Shown here: positions 36,204 through 47,327 of the stretch, one piece after another
How the letters are laid out: every line of letters begins with the position of its first letter
How positions within the stretch are numbered: the first letter of the stretch is position 1
Source: Candidatus Aphodousia faecigallinarum
GTDB taxonomy: Bacteria > Pseudomonadota > Gammaproteobacteria > Burkholderiales > Burkholderiaceae_F
NCBI GenBank assembly: GCA_018714755.1
Contig: DVMY01000031.1
Coordinates: 1-53,387, forward strand
Reading direction: 5' to 3'
DNA length: 53,387 bases
Made by a program: the position numbers and the translations under genes
The notes under the pieces: model-generated
Databases searched by the model: none
Told to the model about the DNA's origin: nothing
The model's input: the letters and a program-made list of their open reading frames with translations, nothing else

Positions 36204-37610
36204 TTAAAAGCGGTATTGCATTTGCACGCCGAGCAAATAGGCATCCAAAGAGTCGTACTTACCGACTTTCTTACCACCCTTGGATTTAAGATCACAGTAT
36301 AAATCCTTATCGCCAACACCCATTAAATAGGTAGCGCCGATGTCAAATTGCAAATCTTGCGTGGCGTACCAAGAACCACCCAAGGAGAACCAAACACGAT
36401 CGGTATCCGGAATCACAGCCATGCGGGTAGATTGATCATCAATCGGACTGGTTTCGTAGGCGAGACCACCACGGATTGTGAAAGCATCGTTGATACGATA
36501 GTCAGCACCGACGGAGAAGAGCCACGTATCTTGCCACTTGTTTTCAATCGTAACCTCTTTCATCCCTCCAACAATTTGATTGAGCGTGGGATTGTTAAGA
36601 GAACCTAAAACAGAACTCAAACCCGCCGGAACGTCATTATTCAGCGTTAAATCGTCAAAATTTGACCAATTTGCCCAACGAACCAATCCAGAGAGACGCA
36701 ACTTATCAGTCGCCTCCCAAGTTCCCGTCAACATGACTGTGTCTGGGGTCTTAATGGTAGCAGCAGTTCCGAGCATTGTACCTTCTAAAGAACCCGCTAA
36801 CGGAGAGAACGGGCCCATTAAAGCACCCAACAGTTTCGTATTAACTCCCGTGAGTTTTACATCACCATCTGCGTTATGTTCAATAGCGGATCTATAGGCC
36901 AAGCCAAAGCGTAATTTATCATTTGGCGTAATCATGACACCCAAGTTATAACCCCAATCCCAGCTATCGGCCTCTACCTTTCCATGGGCAAGAGAAACAC
37001 CAGGCTGCGCATCCATACGCATACCTAATTCCGCTTTCGCATATTGGACGGAAACACCGGCACCAACACTGATGAAATCACTTACCTTATAAGCGATGCT
37101 TGGGTTCATATCAAAGGTATAAATCTTCGCAGATGTACCACGATTAGCATACTTCCAATCGCGGCTATATTCCGTACCCATTCCAAAAGGCACCGTCATG
37201 GCAAAGCCCAACCAAACTTTGTCATTGACTTGGTGAGTGACGTAGCCGGCGGGAATCATTTGACCCTTTAAACGACCATTTTCAGATTCACCCTTGTTGC
37301 CTTTGAAATCAGCATTCAAACCAATCCAAACCCCACCGGCTTGGAAACGGGTTCCATCCAACAAAGTCATACCTGCCGGGTTATAGTGGACGGCAGACAA
37401 GTCATCACCGACAATACCGGCACCAGCATAAGCGCGGCCAGCACCCAAAGAGGATTGTTCCGTTAATTGGAAACCGGCGGCAAAGGCCGTGGAAACAGCG
37501 GCGGCCACACCAGTCAGCACTAACGCAGCAGCACTCTTTTTCATGAAAGACATCACTTTCTCTCCAGAATGGGAAAATAACAAAACAAAAGCGTAAAGGT
37601 TTTGGAACAA
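36204..37610 (-). CDS. FadL/OmpP1-family outer membrane transport protein
   Basis: AAGFQLTEQSSLGAGRAYAGAGIVGDDLSAVHYNPAGMTLLDGT; C-terminal beta-barrel ending in QYRF. Confidence 0.88.
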   Translation of the reverse strand: MFQNLYAFVLLFSHSGEKVMSFMKKSAAALVLTGVAAAVSTAFAAGFQLTEQSSLGAGRAYAGAGIVGDDLSAVHYNPAGMTLLDGTRFQAGGVWIGLNADFKGNKGESENGRLKGQMIPAGYVTHQVNDKVWLGFAMTVPFGMGTEYSRDWKYANRGTSAKIYTFDMNPSIAYKVSDFISVGAGVSVQYAKAELGMRMDAQPGVSLAHGKVEADSWDWGYNLGVMITPNDKLRFGLAYRSAIEHNADGDVKLTGVNTKLLGALMGPFSPLAGSLEGTMLGTAATIKTPDTVMLTGTWEATDKLRLSGLVRWANWSNFDDLTLNNDVPAGLSSVLGSLNNPTLNQIVGGMKEVTIENKWQDTWLFSVGADYRINDAFTIRGGLAYETSPIDDQSTRMAVIPDTDRVWFSLGGSWYATQDLQFDIGATYLMGVGDKDLYCDLKSKGGKKVGKYDSLDAYLLGVQMQYRF

Positions 37611-37748
37611 GCAAGAAAAGAACCTTTACGCTTCCGAAACGTACGAATTTTGCGGAATTTTTGTGATGAAATTTTACGAATTTTATTAGTATAAACCCTA
37701 ATAATACCCTAAACGGACTAATCCTCCCCAAAGAGTAAGTGCTTGAAA

Positions 37749-38168
37749 TTAATTTGAAAAAATCGGACGATACTGGCGCAATCGTAGCCAGCCCACGGCG
37801 ATCCTATAGGCCACCCAAAGCCCCAAAACAACAAAGCCGACCAACCAAATAAAAGGACCGACAACCAAGGGAGTAAGAACCACACCGACAATCGCCACTA
37901 AAATCGTCCAAATCATGCCATACCAAAATGTTCTGATTTGCCAAGAAAAATGAGATTGAAGAAAAGTTCCCCTGGCATCCGGAGCCATGATGTAATTAAG
38001 AATAACGGCTGCAATAGAGGGCCAACCGAATAAAAAAGCGGAAATAATCGTCGCGCCTGTCATTAGTCCAATGACAATGCTCAAACCATGCAAAATGTAA
38101 ACCAACTGAGTAACAAACAATAGACTCTTTTTAGGCCCCTGCTCATCATAGGGAGTTAATTCAGACAT
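37749..38168 (-). CDS. DUF4870-like membrane protein
   Basis: 139 aa; LVYILHGLSIVIG... with several TM segments, FLQSHFSWQIRTFWYG. Confidence 0.65.
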   Translation of the reverse strand: MSELTPYDEQGPKKSLLFVTQLVYILHGLSIVIGLMTGATIISAFLFGWPSIAAVILNYIMAPDARGTFLQSHFSWQIRTFWYGMIWTILVAIVGVVLTPLVVGPFIWLVGFVVLGLWVAYRIAVGWLRLRQYRPIFSN

Positions 38169-38300
38169 TGTTATTGTTCCTTCTATTTATAATCTTTCTT
38201 GCATCAAAACTTAGCATATTTCTGAAGTTCCTTGCGGATGTTTTTAAATTTCAATACATTCTGATACGCTATGACGCATTGAGCAAACGAGGAGAAAAAC

Positions 38301-38957
38301 GTGAGACTCTTATTGGTGGAAGATGACCCAATGATTGGAGAAAGCGTGGTCGACGGCCTCACAGACGAAGGATATGCCGTGGATTGGGTTCAAGACGGCC
38401 ACTCCGCCCTCCTTGCCCTAAGAACAACAGAATTTTCCCTGGTCATTTTAGATTTGGGCTTGCCAGGCAAAGATGGTATCAAGGTGCTCGAAGAAATGCG
38501 CGCAGAGAAAAATCTCACACCCGTTTTAGTCACGACCGCCCGGGATACCGTCGAAGATCGCATCAAAGGCCTGGATGCCGGCGCAGACGATTATCTCATC
38601 AAACCATTTGATCTTGATGAACTCTTTGCCAGAGTGCGCGCTTTGCTACGTCGCTCAGCCGGCCGCGCTGAACCTATGATTGAACGCGGGAAACTTCAAA
38701 TTAAGCCTGCCACTCACGAAGTGATCTACGATGGCGAATCCATTTTACTTTCCAGTAAGGAGTTTGCCCTCTTGCTAGCTTTGGCCGAGCGCCCCGGACT
38801 GGTTTTATCCCGCTCGCAGTTAGAGGAAAAGCTCTACAACTGGGATTCTTCGATCGGCAGCAACGCCATTGAAGTGCATATCCACCACCTACGCAAAAAG
38901 CTCAGCGAAGATGCCATAAAAACAGTCCGAGGCGTCGGCTACATCTTAGAAACTTAA
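38301..38957 (+). CDS. OmpR/QseB-type response regulator
   Basis: MRLLLVEDDPMIGESVVDGL, VILDLGLPGKDG, winged-helix C-terminal domain. Confidence 0.92.
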   Translation: MRLLLVEDDPMIGESVVDGLTDEGYAVDWVQDGHSALLALRTTEFSLVILDLGLPGKDGIKVLEEMRAEKNLTPVLVTTARDTVEDRIKGLDAGADDYLIKPFDLDELFARVRALLRRSAGRAEPMIERGKLQIKPATHEVIYDGESILLSSKEFALLLALAERPGLVLSRSQLEEKLYNWDSSIGSNAIEVHIHHLRKKLSEDAIKTVRGVGYILET

Positions 38958-38964
38958 TTAAATC

Positions 38965-40284
38965 ATGTACTCCATTCGAGACAGATTGCTTTGGACGTTT
39001 TGCATCGCGCTTATTTTGGCGGGTGTGGCGGCGACCTATATGACCTTCATTTCCGCCCGCGGGGAGGTTGACCGTTTTTTAGATATTGAGCTGCAGCAAA
39101 TTGCTCTTTCGTTGAGTACGCACACTGACGGGAGGCTGCCGGATGTCAAACCGTCGGGATCCGATGAACAGCACATTGTCATTCAGCTTCTAGACACCAC
39201 TTCCGGCCAGACGCATTTATCAAGCGGTCTGCCTTCTCCGTTTCCCGTAACAGATATTGAAGGCTTCGCCAACATCCGACATGAAGGGCAAACTTGGCGA
39301 ATTTTTGCTTTAAAGACCGTTCACAATATCTCCATTATCACGGCTCAACCGGTAGATGTCCGAGTGAAATTGGCCTTTACGTCCGCACTTCACATTTTGC
39401 AGCCTCTAGTTTTATTACTGCCTTTTTTAGTCGTGGCGGTTTGGCTATTGGTTGGGCAAGGCTTGGCTAGTCTTAATCGAACCGCCAAAATTGTCTCCAC
39501 CCGATCCTCCACTTCATTGGAACCGTTGCCGGTTAAGGGACTCCCGGTCGAAGTTAAGCAACTGGTTTTAGCCTTAAATGATTTATTGGCCAAGTTGGAG
39601 CAAAGCCTTGAAGCGCAAAAGCGGTTTGCTTCTGACGCCGCGCACGAACTCAGAACACCGCTCACTGCACTCAAACTTCAAGTTCAATTAGCTGAACGCG
39701 CTAAGACAGAAGAAAGTCGTCAAAAAGCTTTTGGTCGGCTTCACGCCGGCATTGATCGGGCTACCGGTCTTGTGCAACAGCTATTGGTTATTGCAAGACT
39801 CGATCCCGATGCCCACAAAAAACCCTTTGTTTCGGTCAAGCTTAACGAAGTGATCGTTGCCGTCGCCGATGAGCTTACTGTGTTGGCTCAGCAAAAAAAT
39901 ATAACGCTTGAAACCGCCGCCGAAGCGATTGCTGTTGCCGGCATGGAAGATGCGCTCAAACTTCTGATTACCAACCTTACCGATAATGCAATTCGCTATA
40001 CACAACCAAACGGCCGCATACGGCTCTCTGTTAAACGCGAACAAGATGCCGCCGTGATTGAAGTAAGCGACAATGGTCCAGGCATTGCTCATGAAGAACG
40101 CAAACGAGTTTTTGATCGCTTCTACCGTGCACTGGGAACCAAAGCTCAGGGGCACGGATTAGGGCTTGCAATCGTCAAACGCATTGTGGAAATTCATCAT
40201 GGCTCCATCGTTATCGATGACGGATTAGAAGGAAAGGGAACCACGATGCGTATCCGGTTGCCCTTAATTACTCAAAATATCTAG
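38965..40284 (+). CDS. Sensor histidine kinase
   Basis: FASDAAHELRTPLTALKLQVQ H-box; NLTDNAIRYTQ N-box; VSDNGPGIA; GHGLGLAIVKRI. Confidence 0.93.
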   Translation: MYSIRDRLLWTFCIALILAGVAATYMTFISARGEVDRFLDIELQQIALSLSTHTDGRLPDVKPSGSDEQHIVIQLLDTTSGQTHLSSGLPSPFPVTDIEGFANIRHEGQTWRIFALKTVHNISIITAQPVDVRVKLAFTSALHILQPLVLLLPFLVVAVWLLVGQGLASLNRTAKIVSTRSSTSLEPLPVKGLPVEVKQLVLALNDLLAKLEQSLEAQKRFASDAAHELRTPLTALKLQVQLAERAKTEESRQKAFGRLHAGIDRATGLVQQLLVIARLDPDAHKKPFVSVKLNEVIVAVADELTVLAQQKNITLETAAEAIAVAGMEDALKLLITNLTDNAIRYTQPNGRIRLSVKREQDAAVIEVSDNGPGIAHEERKRVFDRFYRALGTKAQGHGLGLAIVKRIVEIHHGSIVIDDGLEGKGTTMRIRLPLITQNI

Positions 40285-40414
40285 TCTTTGTTACAAATAA
40301 AGCTTGATCGAAACAACCCGACAAACAAAATCAATGTGTTTTTTATTATCGTTTCAGTGTTTGGCAAATTACGTATTGCACTGACAAAAAGAATTTATTT
40401 CGGAGAACTTTGAT

Positions 40415-41848
40415 ATGGTTAAAAAGAGTGTTTTGAAATCGGCCGCTTTGACGGTTGCTTTAGCCGCGGCTTTCTCCTTTATGCCTGTGGCTCAAGCCGA
40501 AGTGCCGTTTTTCTCTTCAAATGACTCAGGCGCACAAGCCATGTTGCCTGACTTCACCAAGCTCGTTGAAGAAAATGGCAAAGGCGTCGTGAATATTTCA
40601 ACGATTCGAAATGCCCGCACACAAACCGTGCAATCTCCTTTCCCCGGCATGGATGAACGCACAGCAGAACTTTTCCGCCGCTTCGGCTTCCCCATCATTC
40701 CATTCGGTCCGCAAGAGCAACGCGTACCTGAACAACGCGGAACAGGCTCTGGCTTCATTATCTCATCCGATGGAGTCATTCTCACCAACGCACACGTGGT
40801 CGAAGGGGCCGATGAAATTCGCATTCGCCTAACCGACAACCGTGAATTCTCCGGCAAAGTTTTGGGCCTGGATAAAAAGACCGATATTGCCGTGGTGAAG
40901 ATTGAAGCCAAGGATCTGCCCGTTCTTAAAATCGGATCCTCCGAACAATTGAAGGTGGGTGAATGGGTCGCCGCCATCGGCTCCCCCTTCGGTCTCGACA
41001 ATACAGTTACTGCCGGCATTGTTTCGGCCAAAAGCCGTGCTTTACCCTCTGAAGAATATGTTCCCTTCATTCAAACGGACGTGGCCGTCAACCCCGGCAA
41101 TTCCGGCGGTCCTCTCTTTAACATGAAAGGTGAAGTGGTAGGCATTAACTCTCAAATTTTCTCCACTTCCGGTGGCTTCATGGGGTTATCCTTCTCCATT
41201 CCTATCGATTTAGCCATCCAAATTAAGGATCAATTGATCGAAAACGGTCGAGTTATTCGCGGCAGAATTGGTGTCGGCATCCAAGCGGTTACCCAAGATT
41301 TAGCTGAAGCCTTCGGCATGAAGACGCCGCGCGGCGCCGTGATCACCCAACTTGAAAAGGGTCAGCCTGGTGAAAAAGCGGGCCTTAAGGTGGGCGACGT
41401 TGTAGTAGCTCTAAACGGTCAGGCCATCAACAGCGCCAATGATTTGCCCGTTAAGATTTCTGCCATGAAACCCGGCACAAAGGTGAAACTCACCGTTTTG
41501 CGTGATGGCAAGGAAAAAGAAGTGAGCGTGACCGTTGCTGAAAATCCGGAAGAAGGTGTCAATCCGACAGAAGCTAAGCAGGCTCAGGGCAAATTAGGTG
41601 TTTCTGTTCGAGCATTGAACGAGCAGGAACTTAAAGACTTGGACCTCACCAACGGCTTATTGGTAACTGAAGTTCGCGCTGCAGCGGCTCGCGCGGGATT
41701 AATGCCCCGAGACATTATTCTGAGCGCAAACGGCAAGACTGTGAAAACGGTTGGCGATCTTCGTCGAGCGGTTTCCGGGGCTGACAAAGTGGCCCTTTTA
41801 GTTCAACGTCAAGACTCGCGAATCTTTATTGCGGTTGATCTGAAATAG
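40415..41848 (+). CDS. Do/DegP/MucD-family periplasmic serine protease
   Basis: 477 aa; signal peptide, TNAHVV, DIAVVKI, NPGNSGGPL catalytic Ser, two PDZ domains. Confidence 0.93.
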   Translation: MVKKSVLKSAALTVALAAAFSFMPVAQAEVPFFSSNDSGAQAMLPDFTKLVEENGKGVVNISTIRNARTQTVQSPFPGMDERTAELFRRFGFPIIPFGPQEQRVPEQRGTGSGFIISSDGVILTNAHVVEGADEIRIRLTDNREFSGKVLGLDKKTDIAVVKIEAKDLPVLKIGSSEQLKVGEWVAAIGSPFGLDNTVTAGIVSAKSRALPSEEYVPFIQTDVAVNPGNSGGPLFNMKGEVVGINSQIFSTSGGFMGLSFSIPIDLAIQIKDQLIENGRVIRGRIGVGIQAVTQDLAEAFGMKTPRGAVITQLEKGQPGEKAGLKVGDVVVALNGQAINSANDLPVKISAMKPGTKVKLTVLRDGKEKEVSVTVAENPEEGVNPTEAKQAQGKLGVSVRALNEQELKDLDLTNGLLVTEVRAAAARAGLMPRDIILSANGKTVKTVGDLRRAVSGADKVALLVQRQDSRIFIAVDLK

Positions 41849-41851
41849 TCT

Positions 41852-41901
41852 TAAAAAGGGGTGTTGTTTAAGTCCGTTTCTATTGACCAAAACAACACCC
41901 C
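41852..41901 (-). terminator. Terminator of the RND-tetR operon
   Basis: GGGGTGTTGTTT...AAACAACACCCC perfect 12-bp stem; minus strand followed by TTTTT. Confidence 0.75.
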
Positions 41902-41945
41902 GACAGAGATGGAGATTTTCCAATTTCCAGCTGCTCAGGCGACCA

Positions 41946-42551
41946 TTAGCTTTTTTGATTTTCCAATTGATGCAGTCTCTGTTTAAGCTTTTCCCTGGGC
42001 ATGTAAATACGCTCGGCCAAAAGCTCGCAAACCGCGTCAAAATCCAAATCCGGGTTTCTCAAAAACCTCAATCCAATCCCTTCGAAAGTCGCCATCCCCA
42101 TATCCACTAAAGCCCAATCTTTGGGGCTATCTCCATTGCGCTTAGTCAATTCTTTGAGATGCGTTCGCGCTTTGACATCCGCCTCTCTGAGAACTTTTTC
42201 AAGCTCAGGATCGTGGCTGGCCTCAGCAACTAATTCGAGCGAAAGCGCCACCCGTTCTTTCTTGAGAAAGCCAGACATCACACGGCGGACTTGCACCAAT
42301 GTTTTCTCATAACTATCCTGACATTCTTGAAGAGCACATGAGTTTTTGTAGAAATCCTCCATTCCTCGAGAAATCACTTCCTCAACAATGGCCGTCTTAC
42401 TTGGGAAATAGTTATAGATATGACCTGCGCTCATTCCAAATTCACGCGCAATATCAGCCATACCTGTCGCATGGAAGCCCTTTATGATAAAGCACTTGTG
42501 CGCCGCTTGAATAATTTCCTCACGGCGCTGCTGAGCAAGATTCTTCGCCAT
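41946..42551 (-). CDS. TetR/AcrR family regulator
   Basis: RREEIIQAAHKCFIIKGFHATGMADIAREFGMSAGHIYNYFPSKTAIVEEV HTH. Confidence 0.92.
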   Translation of the reverse strand: MAKNLAQQRREEIIQAAHKCFIIKGFHATGMADIAREFGMSAGHIYNYFPSKTAIVEEVISRGMEDFYKNSCALQECQDSYEKTLVQVRRVMSGFLKKERVALSLELVAEASHDPELEKVLREADVKARTHLKELTKRNGDSPKDWALVDMGMATFEGIGLRFLRNPDLDFDAVCELLAERIYMPREKLKQRLHQLENQKS

Positions 42552-42553
42552 TA

Positions 42554-44017
42554 TTAAGCCTCGCTCTTTGCTTTAGCCGTTGGAGCTTTCGTCTCATCAG
42601 ACTTTTTGTCTAAATCAACAGCCCCGCCGCCCAACGTCTTATAGAGTGTCACTAAACTCATAGCTCGAGCTTGCTGAGCAACGGTTAACTGCGTCTGTGC
42701 GCTCACATATTGACGTTGGGAGTCCAAAACAGTCAGGAAACTCTCCGACCCATGACGATAGCGAGCTTGAGCCAATTCGTAGGCCTTTTTGGTAGCGTCG
42801 GCATAATCTTGCGTCGCCTTAAGCTCTCGCTCAATTGTGCCCTCTGTTGCTAAAGCGTCCGCCACTTCACGGAATGCCGTTTGGATTGCCTTTTCGTAAT
42901 CGGCCACCGCGATATCACGTTCGGTTTCAGACACTCGAAGCGTCGCCCAATTGGCTCCGCCGGTAAAAATCGGCAATGAAATGGACGGAGCAAAACTCCA
43001 CAAACGTGTTCCGCCGGAGAAAAGATCATCCAGCTCCGTTGATCCGGTTCCGCCGGAAGCCACCAGGCTGATTCTCGGGAAGAAATTGGCGCGAGCCGCG
43101 CCAATGTCGGCATTGGCCGCCATCAACGTGTACTCAGCTTGAGCGATGTCGGGGCGATTTAAGAGAACTTCTGAGGGAACGCCCTGCGGCAGAACTCCTG
43201 CCAGCGTCACCACTTCAACCTTTGAAGGCAAAAGTTCTTCGGGCACATTCGTTCCAACCAATAACGCCAACGCATTCAAATCTTGCGCGACCGCTCTTTG
43301 AGAAGAGGCATAGGAGGCCTGCGCGCTAGCGTACATTTGCTTGGCCTGATTGAGTTCAAGCAAATTGATGGCGCCGGCTTTATAGCTTGCTTCAGAAAGC
43401 TTGTAGGACTTCTCCTGGCTATCGAGTGTTTCCTTAGCGAAAGCCAATAGTGATCGATCTGCGCCCAGCTGCAACCACATATTGGCCGTCTCGGCAATCA
43501 ACGTCACACGAGCGCTTTTTCTCGCTTCTTCCGTAGCGAAATATTGATTCAAAGCTTCATCACTTAAGCTGCGGATACGACCGAAAAGATCCAACTCATA
43601 AGAGGCCATGGCCAAATTGGCTGAGTAAACATGGCTTACCGTGTCTTGACCAGTCGCGCTCAGTGTTCTCGGCGTGCCGGAATGTTCCCCGGAACCAACC
43701 CCGGAGATACTCGGTAAGAATTCCGAACGCTGAATGTTGTAGGCATAGCGCATCTTTTGAACATTCAGCATGGCCACTCGATAGTCACGGTTATTATCAA
43801 GCGTCATCTGAATGACTTGGCGCAAACGTTCATCCGTGAAAAATTCATGCCAATCCGGCAGGGCTTGCTGATTCAATTTGGCTTCAGCATAAGCCTCTCC
43901 CGTCGGCCAGGCATTAAGAATCGGTGCTTGAGGACGTTCGTAACTGGGAGCCATCGACATGCAACCGGTCAATGCCAAAGCAGCCACTAACGGTAAAAAC
44001 TTAAATGTCTTTCGCAT
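42554..44017 (-). CDS. RND efflux outer membrane factor (OprM/NodT family lipoprotein)
   Basis: LTGCMSMAPSYERPQAP lipobox; two OEP repeats. Confidence 0.93.
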   Translation of the reverse strand: MRKTFKFLPLVAALALTGCMSMAPSYERPQAPILNAWPTGEAYAEAKLNQQALPDWHEFFTDERLRQVIQMTLDNNRDYRVAMLNVQKMRYAYNIQRSEFLPSISGVGSGEHSGTPRTLSATGQDTVSHVYSANLAMASYELDLFGRIRSLSDEALNQYFATEEARKSARVTLIAETANMWLQLGADRSLLAFAKETLDSQEKSYKLSEASYKAGAINLLELNQAKQMYASAQASYASSQRAVAQDLNALALLVGTNVPEELLPSKVEVVTLAGVLPQGVPSEVLLNRPDIAQAEYTLMAANADIGAARANFFPRISLVASGGTGSTELDDLFSGGTRLWSFAPSISLPIFTGGANWATLRVSETERDIAVADYEKAIQTAFREVADALATEGTIERELKATQDYADATKKAYELAQARYRHGSESFLTVLDSQRQYVSAQTQLTVAQQARAMSLVTLYKTLGGGAVDLDKKSDETKAPTAKAKSEA

Positions 44018-44019
44018 GC

Positions 44020-47000
44020 TTATTCTCCCTTTTTGTCTGTGTGCTGTTTTTCCTGCATTTGAGCATCAGATTCTGCAGGAGCACCATTTTCTTTTTTCTC
44101 AGAGTCATCGTCACGATCATAGAACGTTAACTCGCCGCTCTTTAAGGCCTTAGCTTCGTAAGCCGTTTCAGCTGCCGCCGCCTTCAAGTCAACGTTACGT
44201 TCATTAGCACTGCCTGAGACACGCATAATCATAACGTAGAAAAGCGGCACAAAGAGCACACACAAAAGCGTACCGGTAATCATGCCGCCCAGCACACCCC
44301 AGCCGATAGCGTTTTGCGCCCCGGAACCGGCCCCATGAGCCAAAGCCAACGGCAACACGCCTAAACCGAAAGCTAAAGAAGTCATCACGATCGGACGCAA
44401 GCGCAAGCGAACCGCATCGATAGCCGCGTGAACAATATCTTCACCGCTATCATGAAGGTCTTTAGCGAATTCCACAATCAAAATGGCGTTCTTACTAACC
44501 AAACCAATGGTTGTAATTAGGCCCACCTGGAAGTAAATATCGTTATTGAGTCCTCTTAAGCCCGTTAGAGCCAAAGCTCCGATCACCCCCATCGGGATCA
44601 CCAAAATCACGGCGATCGGAATGGACCAACTTTCGTACAAGGCTGCCAAGCACAAGAAGACCACTAAAATGGAGAGTGCGTACAAAGGCGCCGCTTGCCC
44701 GCCAGCCTCACGTTCCTGATAGGACACACCCGTATAGGCAATGGTGTAACCGGCCGGTAGTTTTTGAGCAATCTCCGCCACAGCTGCCAGGGCGTCACCC
44801 GAGCTAAAGCCAGTACGGGGATTACCTTGAAGATTAACAGCTGACAGACCATTGAAACGTTCCAAACGTGGTGAGCCGTACTTCCAAGACGTTGTAGCAA
44901 ACGCAGAGAACGGCACCATTTCTCCGGCGCTATTCTTCACGTACCACTTGCCCAAATCTTCAGGCTTTTGTCTGAATTGGCTGTCGCCTTGAACATATAC
45001 CTTCTTCACACGGCCACGATCAAGGAAATCGTTTACGTAAGTACTACCCCAAGCTGTAGCCAATGTCGAATTAATGGAGTTAATCGACACGCCCAAAGCT
45101 CGTGCTTTTTCCACATCGATATCCAAATGCAATTGCGGCGTGTCTTCCATCCCATTCGGACGCACAGCGGTTAAATGGGGATGGGCATTACCCAAGCCAA
45201 GGAACTGATTGCGAACAGCCATCAGTTCATCGTGCGTTTGGCCTGCGCTCGCTTGCAAATAAACGTCAAAACCATCAGCAATACCCAATTCAGGCACCGC
45301 TGGCGGCGGGAAGGCGTACGCGTTGGCATCCTTGTATTGAGAAAATTCTGCCATGGCGCGGGCCGTAATAGAGTTAACATCTTGCCCATCACCTTCGCGT
45401 TCAGCCCAATCCTTCAAGCGAACAAACATCAAACCTGTGTTTTGGCCCGTGCCGCCGAAAGAGAAGCCGGAAACAGAGAAAACAGAATCCACATTCTCAG
45501 CTTCTTTTTCTTGGAAGAATTTACTCATACGAGCCAATACTTCTTGCGTTCTTTGCTGAGAGGTTCCGGCGGGAGTAATGACTTGAGCTAAAACCACGCC
45601 TTGGTCTTCACCGGGCATGAAGCTAGAAGGCAGTTTCATAAAGCCGAACATCACACCACCCAGGATAATGGCATAAACCAACAGCGTGCGGACCGTGTGA
45701 GGAATGGCTTGTCCAACCAAGGTTCGGATCCATAACGAGAATTTCTCAAAACCGCGGTTAAAGCGACCGAAAAATCCTTGTTTATTTTCGTGGTGATCTT
45801 TATCAATCGGCTTTAACAAAGAGGCGCAAAGCACTGGGGTCAAAATCAAAGCCACCAACACAGACAGCACCATGGCCGAAACAATTGTCACGGAGAACTG
45901 GCGATAGATAATGCCAGTTGAACCGCCAAAGAAGGCCATCGGCACAAACACAGCCGCCAGCACCATGGCGATACCCACCAAAGCCCCCTGAATTTGTCCC
46001 ATGGATTTCTCTGTTGCCTCTCGAGGCGAGAGCCCTTCTGTACGCATCACACGTTCAACGTTTTCCACCACCACAATGGCATCGTCAACCAGTAGACCGA
46101 TGGCGAGCACCATGGCAAACATGGTGAGCACGTTGATGGAGTAGCCCATTGCCTGAAGCACACCGAACGTACCCAACAGCACCACCGGCACCGCGATGGT
46201 CGGGATCAATGTTGCACGCCAGTTCTGCAGGAACAAGAACATCACGCAGACCACGAGCACGATGGCTTCAAACAGCGTGCGAACCACTTCCTGAATAGAA
46301 ATGCGAACAAACGGCGTTGTATCAAACGGCACCACCCATTCCATTCCGTCCGGGAAGTTCGCTTGCATTTCATTCAGACGAGCTTTCACACGATCGCTCG
46401 TCGCCATAGCGTTGGCACCGGAGGCCAAACTAATAGCCATACCGGTTGACTCTCTGCCGTTATAAAGAGCAATCACGTTATAGCTTTCTTGCCCCATTTC
46501 GACACGGGCCACATCCTTCATCAAAACACGAGAACCGTCCATGGACGTTTTCACCATGATGTTTTCGAAGTCTGCCACCGTTTCCAAAAGCGACATGGAG
46601 TTAATCGTGGCGTTTAACTCATAGCGGTCCTTTGAAGGTAAATTGCCGATCGCGCCTGAAGACACTTGAACGTTTTGCTCTTCAATGGCAGCCACAATTT
46701 CGTCGGTCGAAAGCGAGTATTTATGAAGTTTTTCCGGGTCCAACCAGATACGCATGGAATATGAACTACCGAAAACTTCCACTTCACCCACGCCCGTGAT
46801 ACGAGACAGCGGTTCTTGGACATTATTGACCAAGTAGTCGGACAAGTCCGCGCTTGTCATTTTGCCGTTTTTATCGACAAAACCCACCACCATCAAGAAG
46901 TTGGCCGCAGACTTGTCCACATTCACACCCAACTGTTGGACCACTTGCGGCAAACTGTTTTCCACCGTTTTCAGACGGTTTTGAACTTGCACCTGTGCAA

Positions 47001-47301
47001 TATCAGGATCCGTGCCGGCTTCAAATGTGATATCAACAGAAACACGACCCGCATCCGAGTTGGAGGACATATATAGGTAACCGTCCAAACCGGTCATCGC
47101 CTGTTCGATCTGCTGGGTAATCGTGTTTTCAATCGTCTCAGCGGAGGCTCCCGGGTAAGTTGCCGTGATGGTGACCTGAGGCGGGGCAATTTGCGGATAC
47201 TGAGACACCGGCAACCTTGTGATAGACAGGATACCGGCCAACATGATTACGATGGCGATCACCCATGCGAAAATCGGCCGACCTAGAAAAAATCGAGACA
47301 T
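44020..47301 (-). CDS. RND efflux inner membrane transporter (AcrB/MexB, HAE1 family)
   Basis: 1093 aa; [59 protein letters not shown]. Confidence 0.96.
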   Translation of the reverse strand: MSRFFLGRPIFAWVIAIVIMLAGILSITRLPVSQYPQIAPPQVTITATYPGASAETIENTITQQIEQAMTGLDGYLYMSSNSDAGRVSVDITFEAGTDPDIAQVQVQNRLKTVENSLPQVVQQLGVNVDKSAANFLMVVGFVDKNGKMTSADLSDYLVNNVQEPLSRITGVGEVEVFGSSYSMRIWLDPEKLHKYSLSTDEIVAAIEEQNVQVSSGAIGNLPSKDRYELNATINSMSLLETVADFENIMVKTSMDGSRVLMKDVARVEMGQESYNVIALYNGRESTGMAISLASGANAMATSDRVKARLNEMQANFPDGMEWVVPFDTTPFVRISIQEVVRTLFEAIVLVVCVMFLFLQNWRATLIPTIAVPVVLLGTFGVLQAMGYSINVLTMFAMVLAIGLLVDDAIVVVENVERVMRTEGLSPREATEKSMGQIQGALVGIAMVLAAVFVPMAFFGGSTGIIYRQFSVTIVSAMVLSVLVALILTPVLCASLLKPIDKDHHENKQGFFGRFNRGFEKFSLWIRTLVGQAIPHTVRTLLVYAIILGGVMFGFMKLPSSFMPGEDQGVVLAQVITPAGTSQQRTQEVLARMSKFFQEKEAENVDSVFSVSGFSFGGTGQNTGLMFVRLKDWAEREGDGQDVNSITARAMAEFSQYKDANAYAFPPPAVPELGIADGFDVYLQASAGQTHDELMAVRNQFLGLGNAHPHLTAVRPNGMEDTPQLHLDIDVEKARALGVSINSINSTLATAWGSTYVNDFLDRGRVKKVYVQGDSQFRQKPEDLGKWYVKNSAGEMVPFSAFATTSWKYGSPRLERFNGLSAVNLQGNPRTGFSSGDALAAVAEIAQKLPAGYTIAYTGVSYQEREAGGQAAPLYALSILVVFLCLAALYESWSIPIAVILVIPMGVIGALALTGLRGLNNDIYFQVGLITTIGLVSKNAILIVEFAKDLHDSGEDIVHAAIDAVRLRLRPIVMTSLAFGLGVLPLALAHGAGSGAQNAIGWGVLGGMITGTLLCVLFVPLFYVMIMRVSGSANERNVDLKAAAAETAYEAKALKSGELTFYDRDDDSEKKENGAPAESDAQMQEKQHTDKKGE

Positions 47302-47327
47302 ACGCTATTTCCTTTGCCTATCTTTAA